Shown in pieces: positions 35,572-43,246 of a DNA stretch of 64,000 bases; position 1 is the stretch's first letter; each line of letters begins with the position of its first letter. Under the pieces are notes generated by a model. The model did no database searches and was not told the origin of the DNA. It saw only the letters and a list, made by a program, of their open reading frames with translations. Origin of the DNA: Caulobacter sp. FWC2 (GTDB lineage Bacteria > Pseudomonadota > Alphaproteobacteria > Caulobacterales > Caulobacteraceae); assembly GCF_002742625.1 (NCBI RefSeq), contig NZ_PEBF01000001.1, positions 806,001 through 870,000 of the forward strand, in the 5' to 3' direction. A program made the translations under genes and the position numbers.

Positions 35572-38289
35572 ATGACCATCCGCACCCGAGCGGCGCTGCT
35601 GCGCCGCGCAAGCATCCTGTCGCTCATGCTGGTGGCCGTGGCCGGCGTTGCGCACGCCGAAGACGTCGCCAAGGCCAATGAGGCCGACACCACGGTCAGC
35701 GACATCATCATCACCGGACGTCGCCCGCTGGCCGAGAGCCAGGCCGTGGCGCTGCAGATCCAGAAGAACTCGGACTCGCTGGTCAGCGTGCTGTCGGCCG
35801 ACGCGGTCGGCGCGCTGCCCGACCAGAACATCGCCTTCGCCGTCGGCCGCCTGCCGGGCGTGGGCGTCGAGCGCGACCAGGGCCAGGCCCGCTACATCAA
35901 CCTGCGCGGCGCGCCGGTCTACTGGACGACGCTGTCGTTCGACGGCCTGTCGGTGGTCAGCCCCGAGGGCCGCGCCACGCGCTTCGACAACATCCCCTCG
36001 GCCATCGCCAGCCAGATCACGGTCGAGAAGGCCATCGTGCCGTCGATGCCGGGCGACACCGTCGCGGGCAATGTCGACATCCGCACTCGCCGCGCCTTCG
36101 ACTACAAGGGCCAGCGGATCACCGGCAAGCTGGGCTGGGGCCGCGTCAAGCTGGGCGGCGGCGACGAGGTCGACAGCAACCTCGTCTATTCCAACGTCTT
36201 CGGCGACAAGCTGGGCATCGTGGCCCAGGGCTCGTACTATTCGCGCGAGATGGCGACCGACAACTGGGAAACCGATCCGTATCTCAGCAACACCGTCGCG
36301 CCGGACAAGCACTTCGCTCGCGAGCACGAAAACAAGCACTACCGCCTGACGCGCAAGAACATGTCGGCGTCGATCCGGCTGGACTACAAGTTCGACGAGA
36401 ACAACTCGATCTTCGCCAGCACGATCAATACGTACTATCACGACGACGAACTGCGCGATAACTTCATCTTCCGCCTGGACCAGGGCACGGATGCCGCCGG
36501 CAACAGCTACACCAGCGCCGCCTATATCAACGCCAACGACCCGACCTTCGGCACGAGCTACGGCGCGCGCATCAACGGCCGCATCGACTACCGCAACACC
36601 AAGGAAGCCATGTCCACCAACACGGTGGGCGGCGAGCACAAGTGGAACAAGTTCAGCGCCTCGTGGCGGCTGAACTACACCTACACCCAGGACGGCCGCG
36701 ACACCCCGGTGACCATGGCGTTCCAGAGCCCGTCCAGCTTCCTGTTGCGTCCGACCGTCGAGTACGACTTCCGCAACGGCGACGTGAACACCGTCAAGCT
36801 CTTCCAGACCGGCGGCGTGACCGGGGCTCGCACCCGCGGCGCCCAGGTGACCAACATCGAGGACTTCCAGTTCCCGCTGACCAGCGCCGGCAACCTCAAG
36901 GGCGGCGACTTCACCAACGCCCTGACCGCCAAGGCCGACTTCGACTACGAGGCCGAGCTGGGCGGTCATGAGACCAAGTTCGAGTTCGGCGGCCTGTGGA
37001 CCGACCGCACCAAGAAGTCGCGTGAAAGCGCCTTCAGCCAGGCCTTCTCGGGCGCGACCGCGCCGGCCTGGGCGCAGTTCGCCACCAACATCGGCTACCT
37101 CGGCAGCCAGAACCTGAACTACACCTTCCGCTACACCGACAAGGACTACACGACCAACTTCGTGAAGGGCCTCGTGGCCGCCGGCACGGCGACCAAGACC
37201 GACACCACCGCCAACTACTGGCGCGTGGGCGAGACGATCACCGCCGGCTACGCCATGGGCACGACCCGCTTCGACTGGGGCAATGTCGTCTACGGCGTCC
37301 GCGTCGAGCACATCGAGAACGAAGGCCAGGCCTATGTCAGCTTCCCGGCTGCGGGCGCGACCCCGGCCGGCGTGCGGCTGGTCAAGACCAAGAGCGATGA
37401 CACGCTGTTCTATCCCAGCGCCCACCTGAACTGGAACCTGCAAGAGGACCTGAAGCTGCGTGTCGGCGTCACGACCTCGGCCTCGCGCGCCGACTTCGAC
37501 GACCTGCGCCCGAACTTCACCTTCAGCGACAGCAACCAGACGGTCTCGGGCGGCAATCCCAACGCCAAGCCCGAGCGCCAGATCGGCCTCGACACCTATC
37601 TGGAATGGTACGCCGGCCAGGAGACCTTCGTGTCGGCGGGCTTCTTCTACAAGGACCTGAAGGACGTCCTGGTCCAGACCTCGCGCACGTTCGGCGACAG
37701 CTCGCTGAACAGCAATGGCGTCGACCGCTCGGGCTATGCCTACAGCAGCATCGACAACGCCGGCGAAGGCCACCTGCAGGGCGTCGAGCTGTTCTTCAGC
37801 GGCACCGCCAAGACCTTCGTCGAGCAGCACAGCCTGCCCGATTGGCTGGGCGGCTTCGGCACGCGCCTGTCGGGCACCTGGACTTCGTCGAAGGTCACCC
37901 TGCCGTCGGTCGGCGGCGTGCCGGCCCGCACCATCTCGGTGCTGGGCACCTCGGACGCCGTCTACAACGTCCAGGCCATCTACGAAAAGTACGGCATGAC
38001 CCTGCGTCTGGCCTACCAGTACCGCACGCCGTGGGGCCAGTCGGTTGGCGCCTATCGCGTCGTCAACGGCGGCACCTATCCCACCGACAACGGCGACATC
38101 TTCTGGGACAGCGACGAGGAGATGGACTTCTCGGCCCGCTATCAGGTCAACAAGCACCTGGAAGTGTTCTTCGACGCCAGCAACCTGACCAACCAGGGCG
38201 CGCGCCGCTATGGCGACCAGTCGCGCTACCCGATCGAGTACGAGAAGTTCGGCCGCCGCTATGTCGGCGGGGTGCGCTTCAACTTCTAA
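35572..38289 (+). CDS. TonB-dependent receptor
   Basis: A 905-residue outer-membrane transporter from ATG 35572. The signal peptide ends at GVAHA. The plug domain follows (VSVLSADAVGALPDQNIAFA, RYINLRGAP, EVDSN later) and a large 22-strand barrel ends in VGGVRFNF, with the C-terminal aromatic residue needed for outer-membrane assembly. The type (TIGR01782-like, Caulobacter/Xanthomonas group) often imports carbohydrates or siderophores. No substrate-specific enzymes lie next to it, so the cargo is unknown. A clear terminator follows. Confidence 0.92.
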   Translation: MTIRTRAALLRRASILSLMLVAVAGVAHAEDVAKANEADTTVSDIIITGRRPLAESQAVALQIQKNSDSLVSVLSADAVGALPDQNIAFAVGRLPGVGVERDQGQARYINLRGAPVYWTTLSFDGLSVVSPEGRATRFDNIPSAIASQITVEKAIVPSMPGDTVAGNVDIRTRRAFDYKGQRITGKLGWGRVKLGGGDEVDSNLVYSNVFGDKLGIVAQGSYYSREMATDNWETDPYLSNTVAPDKHFAREHENKHYRLTRKNMSASIRLDYKFDENNSIFASTINTYYHDDELRDNFIFRLDQGTDAAGNSYTSAAYINANDPTFGTSYGARINGRIDYRNTKEAMSTNTVGGEHKWNKFSASWRLNYTYTQDGRDTPVTMAFQSPSSFLLRPTVEYDFRNGDVNTVKLFQTGGVTGARTRGAQVTNIEDFQFPLTSAGNLKGGDFTNALTAKADFDYEAELGGHETKFEFGGLWTDRTKKSRESAFSQAFSGATAPAWAQFATNIGYLGSQNLNYTFRYTDKDYTTNFVKGLVAAGTATKTDTTANYWRVGETITAGYAMGTTRFDWGNVVYGVRVEHIENEGQAYVSFPAAGATPAGVRLVKTKSDDTLFYPSAHLNWNLQEDLKLRVGVTTSASRADFDDLRPNFTFSDSNQTVSGGNPNAKPERQIGLDTYLEWYAGQETFVSAGFFYKDLKDVLVQTSRTFGDSSLNSNGVDRSGYAYSSIDNAGEGHLQGVELFFSGTAKTFVEQHSLPDWLGGFGTRLSGTWTSSKVTLPSVGGVPARTISVLGTSDAVYNVQAIYEKYGMTLRLAYQYRTPWGQSVGAYRVVNGGTYPTDNGDIFWDSDEEMDFSARYQVNKHLEVFFDASNLTNQGARRYGDQSRYPIEYEKFGRRYVGGVRFNF

Positions 38290-38316
38290 GGTCTGGATTT
38301 GGGTCCGACCTGCAAG

Positions 38317-38347
38317 AACCTCCCCGGTCCGTCCGGGGAGGTTTTTT
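38317..38347 (+). terminator. Rho-independent terminator after the TonB receptor
   Basis: AACCTCCCCGG (38317-38327) pairs with CCGGGGAGGTT (38333-38343), followed by TTTT. Confidence 0.9.
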
Positions 38348-38370
38348 GTTTAGGTTCAATGGCCGGGAAA

Positions 38371-38458
38371 TCCTCGTCCTTCGACAGGCTCAGGATGAGG
38401 ATTTTGCGCGAACCGGTCTTCCAGTCGTCCTCATCCTGAGCTTGTCGAAGGACGAGGA
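38371..38458. repeat. Palindromic intergenic repeat, family E
   Basis: TCCTCGTCCTTCGACAGGCT at the left and its inverse (AGCTTGTCGAAGGACGAGGA) at the right, around a 30-bp core. It is the only copy in the window. Confidence 0.8.
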
Positions 38459-38466
38459 CAGTGTCC

Positions 38467-39186
38467 TTAGCGCTTGCCGGCGGGGCGTTGCAGCCAGTGG
38501 CGCAGCGCCCCGTTCACCGGCCCGGGGGCCTCCATCGGCGTCATGTGGCCGGTGTTGGGAATGACCAGCAGGTGCGAGCAGCCGATCGCCGCGGCCATCG
38601 CGCGGTGGCCTTCGGCGGGGGTGATCTGGTCGTTCTCGCCGACGATGACCACCAGCGGCACGCGCAACGCCCGCAGCGCCGCCTCGCCGTCCTCGCGCTC
38701 CAGGCTGTTCTGGCGCAGGAACACCTCGCGGCCCAGGCGCTGGGTCATGTCGACGATGCGGCCGGTCAGGTCGGCGTCGTCCAGGCGCGAGGCGTCGACA
38801 TAGCTCTTCATGATCGCCTGGCCGATGCCTAAGAACGTCCCGCCCTTGGCGGCGGCCTTGTTCAGCGCCCGGCGCTGGGCGGCGCGCTCGGGCGTGTCGA
38901 CGCGGATCGAGGTGTCCAGCAAGGCCAGCCGCTCGATGCGCTCCGGCGCGATCCGGGCGATCTCCTGGGCCACATAGCCGCCCATCGAGAACCCGGCCAG
39001 GGCGAAGCTCGGTTCGGCCTTTTCCAGCACGCTCAGCGCCATCTCGCGGATCGTGGCGTAGGGCGTCAGGTCGGGAACCCACGGCCGGGCGACATCGGCA
39101 AGCCCGCTGATCTGGTCCCGCCACAGCGCGGCGTCGTTGAGCAGGCCGGGCAGGAGGATCAGCTGGGGGAGGGGGGCGTCGGTCAT
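38467..39186 (-). CDS. Alpha/beta hydrolase
   Basis: A 239-residue enzyme from ATG 39186. LLPGLLNDAALW is the oxyanion-hole region, GFSMGGYVA holds the nucleophile Ser at about residue 69, GENDQITP supplies the Asp and NTGHMTPMEAP the His. This is a complete catalytic triad. Relatives include esterases, BioH-like and homoserine-acetylase-like proteins; the substrate cannot be assigned. It lies between a family E repeat and a family B repeat, so it is probably a single-gene transcript. Confidence 0.85.
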   Translation of the reverse strand: MTDAPLPQLILLPGLLNDAALWRDQISGLADVARPWVPDLTPYATIREMALSVLEKAEPSFALAGFSMGGYVAQEIARIAPERIERLALLDTSIRVDTPERAAQRRALNKAAAKGGTFLGIGQAIMKSYVDASRLDDADLTGRIVDMTQRLGREVFLRQNSLEREDGEAALRALRVPLVVIVGENDQITPAEGHRAMAAAIGCSHLLVIPNTGHMTPMEAPGPVNGALRHWLQRPAGKR

Positions 39187-39251
39187 CCTGGCGTTCATAG
39201 CGCCGGACGCGGACATTCTGGAAGTCTGTTCGGGGGAGGGGCGGCTGCTTG

Positions 39252-39390
39252 CTCCCTCTCCCATAGGGAGAGGGCTGGGGGTGAGGGGTTACAGCGCTCG
39301 ACGGAGTGCCGGCACGCCGTCAAACCTCGTAACCCCTCACCCTCCCACCGCTACGCGGCGGGCCCCTCCCTCTCCCTAAAGGAGAGGGCC
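39252..39390. repeat. Palindromic intergenic repeat, family B (intact copy)
   Basis: CTCTCCCATAGGGAGAGGGC, GTGCCGGCACGCCGTC, CCTCTCCCTAAAGGAGAGGG. It gives the uninterrupted form of the element split by the IS at 19431. Confidence 0.8.
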
Positions 39391-39402
39391 CGCGAAGCAC
39401 AG

Positions 39403-41376
39403 TCACCCCTGCGGCAGGTCGCCCTCCGTCGGGGTCGGGGCTTCCGCCGCCTCGTTCTCTTCGGGCTCGAACGACGGCAGCGCCGTCGGCTGTTCGATGC
39501 GGGCGCGGATTTCAGGATCCTTCAGCAGGGCCACGCGCATCACCTCGCGGGCGCGGGGCGCGGCGGCGCTGGAGCCGAACAGGCCGCCGTGCTCGACCAG
39601 GACCGACATCGCGTAGCGCGGATTGTCGTAGGGCGCGAAGGCGATGAACAGATTGTGGTCCTTCAGCCGCCAGGGGATGCCCTGGTTGCTGCGCGATCCG
39701 GTCTGGGAATACTGGCGGACCTGGGCCGTGCCGGTCTTGCCCGCCATCAGCACGTCGGCCAGTCCAAGCTGGCTCTGCTTGTAGGCGCCGCCCGTGGGAT
39801 CGTTGGCCACCGCCGCCATGCCGTCGCGGACGATGGCCAGGTGCTCGGCCGGGATCGGCAGGTCGGCCACGGCGTCGCCGTGCGGCTGGTCGATCCCGCC
39901 GATCGACTTGACCAGGCGCGGGTTCAGCGCCCGTTTGCCGTTGGCCAGGCGCGCGCACATCACCGCCAGCTGCAGGGCGTTGACGTTGATATAGCCCTGG
40001 CCGATCCCGTACGGCACGGAGTCGCCGGGGTGCCAGGTCGGGTCCTTCTTGAAGGCCTTCTTCTTCCAGTCGCGCGAGCCGACCAGGCCCTTGCGCTGGC
40101 CGGGAATTCCGAGGTCGAAGGTCTGGCCGAAGCCCATGGCAGTCGCCGTCGTGTGGATCGGGTCCGGCCCGATGCGCAGCGCCATCTGGTAGAAATAGAC
40201 GTCGCAGGAGTTCTTGATGGCGTCGTGCATGTTCTGAGAACCATGCCCGCCCTTCTTGTGGCAGTGCCAGGTGCGGCCGCCGAAGTACCAGCCGCCCGTG
40301 CAGACCACCCGCTCGCTGGGATTGACGCCCGCGCTCAGCGCCGCCAGCGCCACCGTCGGCTTGAAGGTCGAGCCCGGCGGGTAGACGCCGGTCATGGTCT
40401 TGTCGAGCAGGGGCTTGCGCTCGTATTCGGCCAAGGCGCGATATTCGGGACCTGACAGACCCTTGACCAACTGGTTGGCGTCGAAACTGGGCGCCGAGGC
40501 CATGCACAGCAGGTCGCCGTTGCGGCAATCGACCATGACGATCGCGCCGCTTTCCTCGCCCATCACCTCCAGGGCGCGGTTCTGGATGTCGGCGTCCAGG
40601 GTGAGACGGATCTCCTTGCCGGCTGTGGCGGGGATGTCGCCGGCGGGATCCAGGCGCACCACGCGCCCCTGGGCGTCGACCTCGGTCTTGGTGGCGCCGG
40701 CGCGGCCGCGCAGGGCCGTGTCGAAGGCCTTCTCGACGCCCTGCTTGCCGATCCGGAAGCCGGGATTGTGCAGTAGGACCTGGTCCTGGGTGCTGTCGCC
40801 CTCGGCGGCCTTCAGATCCCGGTCCGACGCCTTGGCGACATAGCCGATCACGTGGGCGAAGGCGCCGCCGAACGGATAGACCCGCACCTCGCCCATGTCG
40901 GCGGTGACGCTGGACAGTTCCGGCGCGCGGATGTTGACGCGGCTGAACTCCTCCCAGGAGAGGTCCTCCATGACCACCACCGGAGCCTTGCGCGGCGCGC
41001 GGTCCAGCTCCTTGAGCACCCGGGCGCGACGGGCGGCGTCGATCGGCGCGAGCTTGGCCAGGTTGTCGATGACGGCCTCGGCGTCGAGGCCCTTGTCCTT
41101 GTTGATGATCAGCCGGAAGTTCGGGCGGTTGGAGGCCAGGGATACGCCGTTGCGGTCCAGGATCAGGCCGCGCGGCGGCGGCACCAGGCGGTAGTTGAAC
41201 TGGTTGCCGGCCGAAAGCTTCTGATACCGCTGGGCCTCGACCAGCTGCAGCTGCGCCAGCCGTCCGCCCAGGGCCAGCAGGCCGCCGCCCGTGAGCCCGC
41301 CCAGCAGGAACGCGCGCCGGTGGAAGACCCCCTGACGCTCATTGACCTCGAAGAAAAATATTGAAGGTTCGCTCAT
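39403..41376 (-). CDS. mrdA: Penicillin-binding protein 2 (elongation transpeptidase)
   Basis: A 657-residue class B PBP that cross-links peptidoglycan during cell elongation with RodA and MreBCD. It has a short cytoplasmic tail and one transmembrane anchor (AFLLGGLTGGGLLALGG). The pedestal domain (RGLILDRNGVSLASN) follows, then the transpeptidase with PPGSTFKP (SxxK), NSCDVYF (the SxN-type motif in the SxD form seen in PBP2) and AGKTGTAQV (KTG). A Pro/Glu-rich tail ends the protein. RodA and MreBCD are not in this window; the next gene upstream is rpoH, transcribed the same way but separated by a terminator. Confidence 0.93.
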   Translation of the reverse strand: MSEPSIFFFEVNERQGVFHRRAFLLGGLTGGGLLALGGRLAQLQLVEAQRYQKLSAGNQFNYRLVPPPRGLILDRNGVSLASNRPNFRLIINKDKGLDAEAVIDNLAKLAPIDAARRARVLKELDRAPRKAPVVVMEDLSWEEFSRVNIRAPELSSVTADMGEVRVYPFGGAFAHVIGYVAKASDRDLKAAEGDSTQDQVLLHNPGFRIGKQGVEKAFDTALRGRAGATKTEVDAQGRVVRLDPAGDIPATAGKEIRLTLDADIQNRALEVMGEESGAIVMVDCRNGDLLCMASAPSFDANQLVKGLSGPEYRALAEYERKPLLDKTMTGVYPPGSTFKPTVALAALSAGVNPSERVVCTGGWYFGGRTWHCHKKGGHGSQNMHDAIKNSCDVYFYQMALRIGPDPIHTTATAMGFGQTFDLGIPGQRKGLVGSRDWKKKAFKKDPTWHPGDSVPYGIGQGYINVNALQLAVMCARLANGKRALNPRLVKSIGGIDQPHGDAVADLPIPAEHLAIVRDGMAAVANDPTGGAYKQSQLGLADVLMAGKTGTAQVRQYSQTGSRSNQGIPWRLKDHNLFIAFAPYDNPRYAMSVLVEHGGLFGSSAAAPRAREVMRVALLKDPEIRARIEQPTALPSFEPEENEAAEAPTPTEGDLPQG

Positions 41377-41490
41377 CCCGACTCAACCGCACCTTGTCGC
41401 GACGACATCACACCGCTGGTCGGTCTCAAAGGACGTTTCGCGGCTGGCGGACGGTTTCCGTCAGGCGGCGAGAAACCAGGGCGGAGAACG

Positions 41491-41520
41491 AAAAAAGGGC
41501 GCTCCGAAGAGCGCCCTTTT
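41491..41520 (-). terminator. Rho-independent terminator of rpoH
   Basis: AAAAGGGCGCTC-CGAA-GAGCGCCCTTTT is a perfect 12-bp stem. On the minus strand it ends in a run of six T. It lies 27 bp beyond the rpoH stop. Confidence 0.92.
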
Positions 41521-41546
41521 CCGTCTCACAGAGGTGAGCTCAAGTC

Positions 41547-42434
41547 TTATGCGTCGACCATGTTCTTGGCGATGGCCGCCTCGCGCATGGTCTTCTGCAG
41601 CTTCTCGAACGCGCGGACCTCGATCTGGCGGACGCGCTCGCGGCTGACGCCGTACTGGGCGGCCAGCTCTTCCAGCGTGGTCGGGTCGTCCTTCAGGCGG
41701 CGTTCCGTCAGGATGTGACGCTCGCGGTCGGTCAGCTCGACCATCGCTTCTTCCAGAAGCGACATCCGCAGCGACTTCTCCTCGTTCTCGGCGACGACGG
41801 TCTCTTGCGACACCTGGTCGTCGTCGGCCAGCCAGTCCTGCCACTCGCTTTCGCCGTCGACGCGCAGCGGCGCGTTCAGCGAGGCGTCGGGGCCCGACAG
41901 GCGGCGGTTCATCGAGATGACCTCGCTGTCCAGCACGCCCAGCTTGGTGGCGATGTAGCTGACCTGGTCAGGACGCAGGTCGCCTTCCTGGAAGGCGGCG
42001 ATCTGGCTCTTGGCCTTGCGCAGGTTGAAGAACAGCTTCTTCTGCGCGGCGGTCGTGCCCATCTTCACCAGCGACCACGAGCGCAGGATGTACTCCTGGA
42101 TCGAGGCGCGGATCCACCACATGGCGTACGTGGCCAGGCGGAAGCCCTTGTCGGGCTCGAACTTCTTCACCGCCTGCATCAGGCCGACATTGCCTTCGGA
42201 GATCACCTCGCCGATCGGCAGGCCGTAGCCGCGATAGCCCATGGCGATCTTGGCCACGAGGCGCAGGTGCGACGTCACCATCTTGTGGGCGGCGGCGGAG
42301 TCCTGATGCTCTTTCCAGCGCTGGGCGAGCATGAACTCCTCGTCCTTGGGCAGCATCGGGAACTTGCGGATCTCGGTGAGATAACGCGACAGGCCGCCGT
42401 CCGGCGACATCACCGATAGAGAATTCACGGCCAT
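41547..42434 (-). CDS. rpoH: RNA polymerase heat-shock sigma factor sigma-32
   Basis: A 295-residue sigma factor directing transcription of chaperones and proteases. MAVNSLSVMSPDGGLSRYL and the rest read almost as the Caulobacter RpoH I remember. Region 2 has SHLRLVAKIAMGYRGYGLPI and RLATYAMWWIRASIQEYI. The RpoH box follows (SLVKMGTTAAQKKLFFNLRK). Region 4 has LEELAAQYGVSRERVRQIEV. AAGGGG lies upstream of the start. A CTTGAG occurs about 50 bp upstream, possibly a sigma-32 -35 element, but the matching -10 is not clear. The terminator at 41491 ends the transcript. Confidence 0.96.
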   Translation of the reverse strand: MAVNSLSVMSPDGGLSRYLTEIRKFPMLPKDEEFMLAQRWKEHQDSAAAHKMVTSHLRLVAKIAMGYRGYGLPIGEVISEGNVGLMQAVKKFEPDKGFRLATYAMWWIRASIQEYILRSWSLVKMGTTAAQKKLFFNLRKAKSQIAAFQEGDLRPDQVSYIATKLGVLDSEVISMNRRLSGPDASLNAPLRVDGESEWQDWLADDDQVSQETVVAENEEKSLRMSLLEEAMVELTDRERHILTERRLKDDPTTLEELAAQYGVSRERVRQIEVRAFEKLQKTMREAAIAKNMVDA

Positions 42435-42652
42435 ACTTCTTATATCCCCTTGCGTGCGGATCCGCTGCTCAAGTGCGCGCGATCATCCCTCACACGAGGG
42501 ACTAGATAGTTCGCGAAGCGGCGGTTGGAAGAGTGGTAACGCATTTGTAATGTCCGAGTTGCCCGCTTGGATATTGTACGAATGCGCCGCGACTTTGACC
42601 GGACGCACGATTGGGCCAATCTTTCCCCCGAGTTCAGAGGGAGTCGCGCCGC

Positions 42653-43012
42653 ATGTTCCGTTTCATCTTCCGCATCCTGATCGCCGCCGCCGGCCTGTGG
42701 CTGGCCGCGCGCATCGTGCCCGGCGTCACCGCCGACGGCTGGCCCACCCTGCTGATCGCCGGCTTCCTGCTGGGGGTCGTCAACGCCATCGTCCGGCCGG
42801 TGGTCACCGTCCTGACCTTCCCGCTGACCCTGCTGACCCTGGGCCTGTTCTTGCTGGTGGTGAACGCGGCGATGATCGGGCTGGTGGCCTGGCTGCTGGA
42901 CGGCCTGGCGGTCCATGGCCTGCTGGCGGGGATCGAGGCGGCGATCGTCACGGGCGTCGTCAGCTGGGTCGGGCAGGTCGCGATGGGGGATGCGAAGCGC
43001 GAGCGGGACTAA
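42653..43012 (+). CDS. Phage-holin-family-like four-helix membrane protein
   Basis: A 119-residue inner-membrane protein from ATG 42653. Four hydrophobic helices are visible (RILIAAAGLWLAARIVPGV, LLIAGFLLGVVNAIV, TLLTLGLFLLVVNAAMIGLV, AIVTGVVSWVGQ). The pattern, including NAIVRPVVTVLTFPLTLLTL, is the chromosomal 'phage holin family 4' type, which is not evidence for a phage. Function unknown. It is divergent from rpoH. Confidence 0.82.
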   Translation: MFRFIFRILIAAAGLWLAARIVPGVTADGWPTLLIAGFLLGVVNAIVRPVVTVLTFPLTLLTLGLFLLVVNAAMIGLVAWLLDGLAVHGLLAGIEAAIVTGVVSWVGQVAMGDAKRERD

Positions 43013-43189
43013 GGCCTCGCGGGCGCCTCGGGCGAAGATCGCGGCCGGTCTGACGGCGGGCCGCGACTTCAGGGATAGCGGGCGCCAGGTCCAGGTCACC
43101 CTTCAGGGTAGCCAGGCACAGTAAACGCCCTTGCAAACACTGTGACAGCGTCATGAAGTTTTGGCGAAATGGCTAGCCCTCAGGAGCGC

Positions 43190-43207
43190 CATTAGCACCT
43201 CATTAGC
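43190..43207. promoter_or_regulatory. Tandem CATTAGC direct repeat
   Basis: CATTAGC at 43190-43196 and 43201-43207, eleven bases apart, 40-57 bp before the GGDEF-EAL start at 43247. This could be two half-sites one helical turn apart. Confidence 0.35.
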
Positions 43208-43246
43208 GCAGAAATGGTCCTTCCTCGGTTGAGTGGAGGCGTAACC

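Noticed and set aside
35464..38157. 897-residue open frame on the minus strand opposite the TonB receptor
   Set aside because: Same kind of antisense shadow; the plus-strand receptor has a signal peptide, plug, barrel and C-terminal aromatic residue.
42653..43012. Holin-like gene as a sign of a prophage
   Set aside because: This four-helix family is common as a chromosomal membrane protein; no other phage gene is near.
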